From: Methylocystaceae bacterium
GTDB taxonomy: Bacteria; Pseudomonadota; Alphaproteobacteria; Rhizobiales; Beijerinckiaceae
Direction: 5' to 3'
Length of the DNA stretch: 5,392 bases
Assembly: GCA_003152255.1 (NCBI GenBank)
Contig: PLZT01000037.1
Span: 1 to 5,392 of the forward strand
The notes beneath the pieces are model-generated. The model was not told the DNA's origin, searched no databases, and was given only the letters and a program-made list of their open reading frames with translations. Made by a program: the position numbers and the translations under genes. Of this stretch, positions 1 to 5,392 are shown in pieces (position 1 is the first letter of the stretch; every line of letters begins with the position of its first letter).

Positions 1-2
1 CC

Positions 3-131
3 GTGATCGTCTCGCAACGCTTACACGACGGACGCATTTGCTTGTCGAACAACGCCGCCGAAAGAGCCCTGCGCGGGATCGCGATCGGAAGAGGCGTGTG
101 GAACTTCGCCGGCTCGGGCGAGGGCGGCCGC
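3..131 (+). pseudogene. IS66-family transposase, C-terminal fragment (remnant)
   Basis: The plus-strand frame beginning at base 3 reads DGRICLSNNAAERALRG followed by IAIGR and NFAGSGEGG. This is the signature end of the IS66 transposase DDE domain; the Glu of NNAAERALR (base 60 onward) is expected to be the third catalytic acidic residue. The frame is already open at the left edge, so the GTG at base 3 is probably not a real start and the gene may extend leftwards outside the window. After GEGGR (about base 131) the expected continuation (a RAAxIYTLI-type helix, then a WLxDVLxRIxDHP-type tail ending in LLPW) is absent from all three plus frames. The transposase is therefore broken at this point by a deletion or rearrangement, not by a simple frameshift. 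It is convergent with the glycan operon and marks past transposition beside it. Family assignment is confident; the exact breakpoint is approximate. Confidence 0.8.
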
Positions 132-270
132 CCCCGCCGCCGCAAGCGAAAACCCCGCAGAAACCATCGCTGCCTGACGAACCCGACATTCCTGCCAGAC
201 CTGGCCCGGCGGCTTTGGTCGGATGATTATGGCTGGTCTCAAGGCGGGGAAGCCAAAAAAGGCTGCCGCT
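132..270. other. Unassigned spacer between IS66 remnant and the operon end
   Basis: These roughly 140 bases lie between the break in the transposase frame and the stop codon of the last operon gene. No plus- or minus-strand frame gives a recognisable protein: the frames are rich in Pro/Arg/Ala and look like chance translation of GC-rich DNA. I see no convincing rho-independent terminator for the minus-strand operon. The best candidate is a 4-bp stem (agcc/ggct) around a six-A loop at 251-264, which is too weak. A short perfect inverted repeat, gccag-ac-ctggc, lies near 194-205, but its two-base loop makes it an unlikely hairpin. The stretch may be debris of a second mobile element, which I cannot identify. 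Confidence 0.4.
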
Positions 271-1950
271 TCAGTTGTGAACGAACAGCACCTTGTCTAC
301 CTTGCCGATCTTTATATTCCGGTTGGCTGCAACAAGGTCCTCAAAGTAGGTCGCGTCGCCGTTATGTGTCTTGTCACGAAATCCAACCTGTTTTGCGAGT
401 TTGGTGCGGGCGATGAAGCAGCCGATGTCCACGAAAAGGCGTTTGGGCTGCGTGATTAGCACGTTGTAGCTTGGCTTACCGTGGATGTCATAATTGTGGA
501 TCATATCGCAAAGCACGACGTCGAGCCCATCGCTGTCGATCTTGTTGAACATGTGCTCCAGAAACGGAGGGGCATAGTAATTATCGTCATTGGTGAGCAG
601 GATGAACTCTGATTGGCACTGTTCAATCGCCATCTGGCGCAGAGAATGCCCGTAGTCGTTGAATCTCTTTTCGGTAAACAAAAAGTCAAAGCGCTCAGGA
701 TATGTCGCCTTTAATCGTGTTAGCAACGCCTGCATCTCGACGTCCTCCCCATCGTGAATAACAACGAGTCGGAAATCGCGATATGTTTGACACATTAGCG
801 AGTATACCAGAACCAGAATAGTGTCGTAGCGCTTATAGGCAACGCAATAGATCGCGAGTCTTGGTTCATTGGATGCGCGTTTCTCGCTAATCTCAGCGAT
901 AAGCTCTCGGCTATAGGTGCTATAATTCAAAAATTCCTCTAATTCAGTTAGGTCGATCTTAAGGGGGTTGCGCTCGATTAATTCCGTCTTGACAATACCG
1001 CAGTGGTCTAGGAGGAAATCCCACATAAAATGCGTTGGATTCAACGTGTCACCGGCATTGATATCGACCGTCCCGCCGGAGCCCATTGCATTAGCTTGCG
1101 CATCAGGATTCGTATGTAAATACCCGCACTTAATAGCTCGACGGACGGCGCAAAGCCTCTGCCTATCGGTCGGCTCGTAAACGGCCGATATCGTGAATCC
1201 TTTTTCCATGAAATAGCGAGACATGTCGATCTCGTACCTGTCAATAACCTCTTGCCGCTCAGATGTTGGGGTCAAATCTGCCCACCAATCAGCGAACGCT
1301 TTTGACGTAACCACCTTTCTTGAAAAGGAAATGAAATAAGATTGAGCGTGCCGCGACCGCTCGTTACTCGCCGTAAGCGCGACTATATCAGCATCCTCCG
1401 AATCCAGTTTGCTGATAACTGCGGAGCACAGTCGTGCATGGTCAAGTATTATAAACGAGCTATTCAAAATTATCAGGTGATCTAAGGACTCTATGTCCCC
1501 AATCTCGCCAATGCCGTTCCTATATGACTCAAAATCATAGCCAATGTTAGCCAGACGTAGCACTTTCATCTTCTGCGGTAGACTATTAGAAGACTCAATG
1601 GTTAGATTTGTCGAGACGAAAACGCTGGCACTTGGATCCGACGGAAACGCGTTCAAGAAAGCAATAAGGCCCTTAGAAATGACTCCCTTACTATGAAAAT
1701 GTGCCACGACGATCCCGATTTTTCGTTCGCGGCACCGGGCTACCCAGGAGTCAACGTTTTGAGAATGGGGCGTCTTGGCGGGGGGGGGAGGGCATAGGCA
1801 GCTGGCTCGGTTTGTTTGAACAGTCGATTGGCTCGGGTTTATCATCAACCAGTTTTTGTACGGAGGCGGCCATTCGTCGGTGGACAGGACTGCTTCAGTC
1901 AATAGCATGGTGAGATATATGCGGCCATCGTTTTGTCGTCGCCAATTCAT
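271..1950 (-). CDS. Two-domain glycosyltransferase: RgpF-like domain + GT2 (GT-A) domain
   Basis: This 559-residue protein probably adds sugars during synthesis of a rhamnan-like or other surface polysaccharide at the cytoplasmic face of the membrane. Residues 78-310 resemble rhamnan synthesis protein F (RgpF): KIGIVVAHFHSKG at the start, then YDFESYRNGI (138-147), LIILNSSFI (159-167) and a YFMEKGFTISAVYEP strand-helix (246-260). Residues 364-559 form a GT-A domain: RLAIYCVAYKR, VVIHDGED (396-403), the DxD-like metal/nucleotide site LTNDDNYY (452-459), and FEDL (536-539) as a possible acceptor/base region. Residues 1-75 match nothing I know and contain a Pro run encoded by nine C. The ATG overlaps the upstream stop as ATGA, which supports this start; AAGGAG lies 14 bases upstream and a nearer GGCGGGA is also available. 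No signal peptide or membrane span is seen. Part of the gene is AT-richer than its neighbours (1441-1500 has 22 G/C of 60), suggesting transfer. Donor sugar is unknown. Confidence 0.85.
   Translation of the reverse strand: MNWRRQNDGRIYLTMLLTEAVLSTDEWPPPYKNWLMINPSQSTVQTNRASCLCPPPPAKTPHSQNVDSWVARCRERKIGIVVAHFHSKGVISKGLIAFLNAFPSDPSASVFVSTNLTIESSNSLPQKMKVLRLANIGYDFESYRNGIGEIGDIESLDHLIILNSSFIILDHARLCSAVISKLDSEDADIVALTASNERSRHAQSYFISFSRKVVTSKAFADWWADLTPTSERQEVIDRYEIDMSRYFMEKGFTISAVYEPTDRQRLCAVRRAIKCGYLHTNPDAQANAMGSGGTVDINAGDTLNPTHFMWDFLLDHCGIVKTELIERNPLKIDLTELEEFLNYSTYSRELIAEISEKRASNEPRLAIYCVAYKRYDTILVLVYSLMCQTYRDFRLVVIHDGEDVEMQALLTRLKATYPERFDFLFTEKRFNDYGHSLRQMAIEQCQSEFILLTNDDNYYAPPFLEHMFNKIDSDGLDVVLCDMIHNYDIHGKPSYNVLITQPKRLFVDIGCFIARTKLAKQVGFRDKTHNGDATYFEDLVAANRNIKIGKVDKVLFVHN
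1780..1788 (-). repeat. Homopolymer of nine C (coding strand) within a CDS; candidate slippage tract
   Basis: The plus strand has nine consecutive G at 1780-1788, encoding prolines 54-57 of the RgpF/GT2 protein as CCT CCC CCC CCC. It lies after codon 53 and before the first recognisable domain (about residue 78). I worked out both single-base slips. A gain of one C gives a TGA at 1753-1751. A loss of one C gives a TAG at 1742-1740. Either would cut the protein to about 65-70 residues. The frame upstream of the run is the only open one of the three on this strand, so the tract joins two stretches that are both open in the same frame. Slippage at this site is inferred, not shown. Confidence 0.75.
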
Positions 1951-3434
1951 TTCAGTCCCGCCTGCTCCTTCGCCGTACTATCGCAGGCTCCCGCTTCTAT
2001 CAACTCAATCCACTCCTCGATTGAATATTGCCAATCGAACTTGCGCGCGGCGTCCTGAATTGAGTGGCATTTGCGAACATATTCTCTTGGATTATCCTTG
2101 TAATACAATAGCGTATCCGCAGCAAACGCTTTGAATTTTTCTGGCTCAATCGGCGCCAAGATGCCCGCGCCTTCATAAGCTTTGCGGGGAAAATGGCCAA
2201 CCGGCGTGCCTATGACGAGTCGACCGGCGGCAGCCGCTTCAATAACAGGCAGCGGGCCAGACTCGGTAATGGAGGTCACCAAGACAGCGCCCACCTCGCG
2301 ATAGAAGTCCGGCATGTCGTGAAAGGATATCTGTTCGCCGGTCCAACCCGCCACCTTGAAAGGCAAGCCTGCCGCTTTTGCCGACGCCTCCGCCAATGCG
2401 CCGCGTTTCCATTCGACCCCGAAGGTCTCGACGGCGAGAGATGAAGCATATCCGACCGTGGCCAGTCGCTCGGAAACATCGCTATGGAACTCGGAATAAT
2501 CCACTGCGATCGACGCCACCATCGGGATTCTTTTCACGCCGCGCGTTATTGACGCACAGTAGAGAAATTCGCTCACCACACCGTAACTTGCAAACCTCTC
2601 GAACACCTCGATGCCCTTTTTCTCAATCAGCATCCTAATGTCGAACTCCGAATGAGACACGGCGATGATTTTTTCATACGGAACGCAATATTCATCGACC
2701 AGCAGGTGCACGCCGTCGAGCGCGGTCATAAAAACATCGTAATATGGACCAAACTTTTGAAAATAGTCCCTATGGTTCACCTGCCAGTCTAATATATCGA
2801 CAATGTAACCATATTCGTGAAGATATCTACAAAGATCATAATAAACGCGCCCATGAGACCACTTCGTGTAGCCGTAGACGAGCACCTTTTTGGCTTTCGG
2901 CGTTAGATTCGTGGCGACCCTGATGAGCGGGTGGACAATGTAGCTCTTAATGTCTCTTCGGTTGAAGCGCTGCTCTTGCTTGTTCCAGCCTTGCGGGCCG
3001 CCCTCGACCGCGAGGCCGCACCAGCTTTCGGAGGCCAGGAAGAGTTCCCACGTGCGGCAATCGGGCGCCGCAAGCGTTATCCGTCCGTCCGGAACAGCCG
3101 ACAAGAACAGGTCTCCCGACCGGAACGCGATGAGGCCGCGCTCGAGAGCAATGAGCTCGAGCACGGTCTCCTTCACGCCGTCGCAATCCGTCTTCGGAGG
3201 AGAATAGCCCCGGTCCGCCTCGCAACGGATCGGCTCGCGCCCGTTCGCCGCATCGTAGGTCAGGCGGCCCCTTGGATAGGCGCCCATGAGATTGCGATCG
3301 AGCACAAAGAATGCGTTGGCGGGGCTGCTGTCCACTGGCCCGTGACGTAACTCGCGAGAGACGGGATCGACATAAAGGACCGTGCCGAACGCCGTGAACA
3401 CGCGGGCGGGAGTATCCGTGACGGCGTCAATCAT
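1947..3434 (-). CDS. GT4-like glycosyltransferase with N-terminal fascin-like beta-trefoil domain
   Basis: This 495-residue cytoplasmic protein probably transfers a sugar from a nucleotide-sugar donor to a growing glycan. Residues 181-480 have GT-B character: KKVLVYGYTKWSHGR opens the first Rossmann-like half, VAGWT (361-365) precedes the donor half, and ESGPLPVIEAAAAG holds the E-x7-E pair (E391, E399) typical of retaining GT4-type enzymes, followed by VIGTPVGHFP. Residues 10-140 look like beta-trefoil repeats of the fascin type: GTVLYVDPVSRELRHG at 17-32, and ETVLELIALERGL leading into GDLFLSAVPDGRITL (107-121) and WELFL. Such domains often bind carbohydrate or act as scaffolds; that role here is inferred. 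The start ATG overlaps the previous stop (ATGA), with GGAAG seven bases upstream; the stop overlaps the next gene in the same way. GC content falls near the domain junction (about 2900). No transmembrane segment or signal peptide is evident. GT4 call is firm; the trefoil call is moderate. Confidence 0.85.
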   Translation of the reverse strand: MIDAVTDTPARVFTAFGTVLYVDPVSRELRHGPVDSSPANAFFVLDRNLMGAYPRGRLTYDAANGREPIRCEADRGYSPPKTDCDGVKETVLELIALERGLIAFRSGDLFLSAVPDGRITLAAPDCRTWELFLASESWCGLAVEGGPQGWNKQEQRFNRRDIKSYIVHPLIRVATNLTPKAKKVLVYGYTKWSHGRVYYDLCRYLHEYGYIVDILDWQVNHRDYFQKFGPYYDVFMTALDGVHLLVDEYCVPYEKIIAVSHSEFDIRMLIEKKGIEVFERFASYGVVSEFLYCASITRGVKRIPMVASIAVDYSEFHSDVSERLATVGYASSLAVETFGVEWKRGALAEASAKAAGLPFKVAGWTGEQISFHDMPDFYREVGAVLVTSITESGPLPVIEAAAAGRLVIGTPVGHFPRKAYEGAGILAPIEPEKFKAFAADTLLYYKDNPREYVRKCHSIQDAARKFDWQYSIEEWIELIEAGACDSTAKEQAGLK

Positions 3435-4522
3435 TTTTCCACTTCCATTGTCGCACGTTGATTTGCGAAGGCGTCGAGATTGCTTCGCAGCCGCGCCTGT
3501 TGCTCAGCTGGGGCCAGCGCCAAAGCCTTTTCTCCCCATTTCAATGCGCGATCGAGCACGTTGAGCCGCCACGCGGCGACGGCGCCCAGATCGTATAGGC
3601 GAAACCCCCAGCAATGGCCGTCGTCGAGATAGCTGCCGGTGCGCCGGGTCTTCTCGATCCCGTTGACGCAAGCCCAGAAGAGGTTCGCCCAGTCGCCCTG
3701 ACCGTGCAACTCTTCGGCGATATCGAGCCAGATTTCGCGCCGGTGGGGGGCTTCGACCCGCGCCCGGTCGAGCCAGTACATCTTCTTCTCGTCGCGATTT
3801 AGCCTGGCGAGATATCTCATCGCCTCCGAACGCTCCTCGGGCCATGTGCTGGAGGGCAGAGCGAGATATTTCTCGAACATGCCGATGGCTTGATCGTTCT
3901 GGTTCGCCCACATGTATTCTCGGCCGAGCCAAAAACAGATTTGAGCGTCGTTCGGATCCTCTTTATGCGCTAACGCCATCAACGGCAGATATTGCTTACG
4001 CGTCGACTTGTCGTGATCCTGCACATGGTAGATTACGATATCGGCGCAGTCGCGCGTCACCTCACTTTCGCCGGCGTATGACAAGGCCTCATGAACCGGC
4101 CGCTTGAAACGGTATCCCCACCGACCGTGGAAGTTTTTCACCGAAAATGAACTTAGCGCCGCCGTATCCTCGACGCTGTGTTTCAACACCTTGCGGCACC
4201 AAACCGCTGTCGTCTCGGGAGTCCATGTCGCCTCCAGCTTTGGCCGCCAGTCGGGAGCGAGATACTCATCCATATCCATCGTCAGGCAAATGTCGGTATC
4301 GGATGGTATAAGCGCCATTGCAGCGTTGCGTGCATCGTCGAATCGCCATGGCCGAATCGCGATTCGAAAAACGGCCACGCCAGCCTGCGTCAATCGTTCG
4401 ACAGTGTCGTCCGTGCTTCCGGTGTCCGCGACAATCCGATAATCGGCGTCGGCCGCCGAGTTCGCCCAGCGCTCCGCATGGGCGCCCTCGTTCAACGCGA
4501 TGCTATAAACCGCGACCTTCAA
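3431..4522 (-). CDS. Family 2 glycosyltransferase with TPR-like C-terminal half
   Basis: This 363-residue protein belongs to the GT-A glycosyltransferases that couple a short catalytic domain to helical repeats (SunS/WaaE-like architecture). Residues 1-90 carry the hallmarks: VAVYSIALNEG at the start, VADTGSTDDT (31-40) for nucleotide binding, and the DxD motif in LTMDMDEYL (D83, D85) for the metal and donor diphosphate. Residues 130-170 (FHGRWGYRFKRPVHEAL and IYHVQDHDKS) match the region that closes the active site in this group. From about 180 to 350 the protein is helical with TPR-like periods (AQICFWLGREYMWANQNDQAIGMFEKYLAL split over two helices; ALKWGEKALALAP near the end), probably for binding an acceptor or partner. 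Translation starts at TTG with a GGGAGG ribosome binding site six bases upstream, and the MKVAVYSIALNEG start fits the family. The stop overlaps the next gene by ATGA. Substrate is unknown. Confidence 0.88.
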   Translation of the reverse strand: MKVAVYSIALNEGAHAERWANSAADADYRIVADTGSTDDTVERLTQAGVAVFRIAIRPWRFDDARNAAMALIPSDTDICLTMDMDEYLAPDWRPKLEATWTPETTAVWCRKVLKHSVEDTAALSSFSVKNFHGRWGYRFKRPVHEALSYAGESEVTRDCADIVIYHVQDHDKSTRKQYLPLMALAHKEDPNDAQICFWLGREYMWANQNDQAIGMFEKYLALPSSTWPEERSEAMRYLARLNRDEKKMYWLDRARVEAPHRREIWLDIAEELHGQGDWANLFWACVNGIEKTRRTGSYLDDGHCWGFRLYDLGAVAAWRLNVLDRALKWGEKALALAPAEQQARLRSNLDAFANQRATMEVEK

Positions 4523-4528
4523 TGACAG

Positions 4529-4534
4529 CCTCCC
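4529..4534 (-). promoter_or_regulatory. Strong ribosome binding site deciding a TTG start
   Basis: The minus strand reads GGGAGG CTGTCA TTG AAG, a near-consensus Shine-Dalgarno with a six-base spacer before the TTG at 4522-4520. No ATG or GTG in this frame is as well placed, and the encoded start (MKVAVYSIALNEG) is where GT2 enzymes of this type usually begin. The site lies in the 51-base gap after the methyltransferase gene, in which I see no clear promoter. Confidence 0.75.
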
Positions 4535-4573
4535 ATTTTGCTTCGAGTAACCCCTGTCCGAATGTCATCTCAT

Positions 4574-5392
4574 TCAATTGACAAACCCGCTTCCCCCGCA
4601 TTTGCGAATAGCGACAAAGCCGCTGAGCAGATTTGAGCGCTCCAATTCATAATGGCTGTCGAAAAACAGGATTTCCTGTATTTCGTCGGCGAGCGCGCTG
4701 AGCCCCAACGGGTCGGCGGATCGTGTCGAACCATGCTGTTGGATTTCTCGAAGCAACGTTTTTGTTTGCGCGATCCTCTCGTCGTCCTCGCCGGGCGGTT
4801 GCCAATCCAGAGCTTGGATGAAATACCATCCACCCTTCTCCAACAGCGGGAAGAATTCCAGCAGCGTGAGTTGCTGATCAAAGGAGGCGTGACTTCCGTC
4901 GTCAATGACGACATCCAATGAGGCCGCTCCAAGTTTCGCCGCGATGGCGCGCAGTTCTTCCTTCTTCGACTGATCGCACGCGAAGGACGTAAACCTCTCG
5001 CTATCAAACCTCGAAAAATTGTCCCGGTCGACGCCGATCACATGGCCGAATGGAAAGTAACTCCGCCAAAGGCCAATTGGCGACGTCTCCGCGGAGCTGT
5101 CCCGCGAAAGGCCACGGCAGAGTCCGATCTCCAGCAGCCGCCGCAGCGAAAAGCGTCGGCTCGAAAGCAAGCGATCGAAAATTCTGGCGTAGAAGTGACG
5201 GTTGCCCGAGCGCCGATTCTTATCGGTGTCGTAGCGATCAGCGAGGCTGGCGAGAGGCGGGAAGCGGTCGGGCGGATCCGATAGGCGCGAAATCAGCGAG
5301 TCGCCTTCGCGGTTATGCTGATTGGTCTTGGCGTTCCATAGATGCACGCCGAAAACGCGCTCGTCGTTCAGATAGGGCGCCACCTCGCCGAT
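4574..5392 (-). CDS. SAM-dependent methyltransferase (MycE/cephalosporin-hydroxylase-like), 5' end outside window
   Basis: The product probably methylates a sugar hydroxyl of the glycan made by the neighbouring genes, using S-adenosylmethionine. Numbered from the GTG at 5383, the domain starts near residue 41 with SLADRYDTDKN (46-56) and HFYARIFDRLL, followed by the SAM-binding strand LLEIGL (83-88), GLWRSYFPFGHVIGVD (104-119) with D119 as likely ribose-binding acid, and VVIDDGSHASFDQQ (158-171). In relatives a Glu-Asp pair follows in a (I/V)EDL context and, with the IDD Asp, is thought to bind Mg; here it is FIQALDWQPP with Q190-A191. The frame is open through the window edge, so the GTG at 5383 may not be the start. 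The first residues, RVFGVHLWNAKTN (9-21), resemble the tail of a glycosyltransferase, so the gene may be a GT-methyltransferase fusion. The stop lies 51 bases before the next TTG, consistent with one operon. The methyltransferase fold is clear; activity is less certain. Confidence 0.82.
   Translation of the reverse strand: MGEVAPYLNDERVFGVHLWNAKTNQHNREGDSLISRLSDPPDRFPPLASLADRYDTDKNRRSGNRHFYARIFDRLLSSRRFSLRRLLEIGLCRGLSRDSSAETSPIGLWRSYFPFGHVIGVDRDNFSRFDSERFTSFACDQSKKEELRAIAAKLGAASLDVVIDDGSHASFDQQLTLLEFFPLLEKGGWYFIQALDWQPPGEDDERIAQTKTLLREIQQHGSTRSADPLGLSALADEIQEILFFDSHYELERSNLLSGFVAIRKCGGSGFVN

Noticed and set aside
251..264. agcc-aaaaaa-ggct inverted repeat just downstream of the operon stop, considered as a terminator
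   Set aside because: The stem is only 4 bp and the T run on the transcript side lies in the loop, not after the stem.
132..416. Continuation of the IS66 frame to a stop at 416
   Set aside because: After about base 131 it no longer resembles IS66 and it runs antisense into the last glycan gene; the open frame is coincidental.
2931..3350. A 139-codon open frame on the plus strand opposite the trefoil-like domain
   Set aside because: It is antisense to a well-supported gene in GC-rich DNA, is rich in Arg/Ala/Pro, and has no recognisable motif.
3745..3750. Run of six G within the GT2/TPR gene, considered as a second slippage tract
   Set aside because: Six bases is common by chance in GC-rich DNA and the reading frame continues normally with family-like sequence on both sides.
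4523..4573. Gap between methyltransferase and GT2 genes considered as a promoter region
   Set aside because: Apart from the ribosome binding site I see no convincing -35/-10 pair, and 51 bases fits an intra-operon gap.
4570..5007. A 145-codon minus-strand frame overlapping the methyltransferase gene
   Set aside because: It is a shadow frame: the overlapping frame has clear methyltransferase motifs, and this one is Arg/Ser-rich with none.
1..5392. CRISPR arrays, tRNA or rRNA genes
   Set aside because: No regularly spaced repeats and no recognisable tRNA or rRNA sequence were seen on either strand by eye.

Overview
The window looks like the 3' part of a bacterial surface-polysaccharide (glycan) biosynthesis cluster. 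Four consecutive genes lie on the minus strand and are read from right to left. A fragment of an IS66-type transposase lies on the plus strand at the left edge. GC content is mostly moderate to high and uneven. The GC-rich stretches, the IS66 remnant, and the pairing of RgpF-type glycosyltransferases with a 'TDK...IDDGSH' methyltransferase suggest an alphaproteobacterium, perhaps a rhizobial or methanotroph relative. That placement is an inference from gene style only; no marker gene is present.

Layout in transcription order (right to left): (1) 5392-4574, a SAM-dependent methyltransferase of the MycE/cephalosporin-hydroxylase-like class, open at the window edge and possibly the C-terminal half of a longer protein; (2) 4522-3431, a family 2 (GT-A) glycosyltransferase with a helical, TPR-like C-terminal half, starting at TTG behind a strong ribosome binding site; (3) 3434-1947, a family 4-like (GT-B) glycosyltransferase with an N-terminal domain resembling a fascin-type beta-trefoil; (4) 1950-271, a two-domain protein with an RgpF-like domain followed by a GT-A glycosyltransferase domain. 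Genes 2/3 and 3/4 overlap by ATGA, and genes 1/2 are about 51 bases apart, so the set is very likely one translationally coupled operon. The left 270 bases hold the IS66 remnant and about 140 bases of unassigned sequence.

Together the three glycosyltransferases and the methyltransferase would build and decorate an extracellular or cell-surface glycan such as O-antigen, capsule or exopolysaccharide. The exact sugars cannot be read from the sequence.

The point most worth following up is a run of nine C residues (coding strand) inside the 5' part of the last gene, 1788-1780. A slip of one base either way leads to a stop within about 16 codons, before the first catalytic domain, so the gene could be a phase-variable (ON/OFF) glycosyltransferase. 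Second, the methyltransferase has Gln-Ala where relatives have the Glu-Asp pair thought to bind the metal. Third, GC content changes sharply near the domain junction of the beta-trefoil/GT protein, suggesting a mosaic origin.
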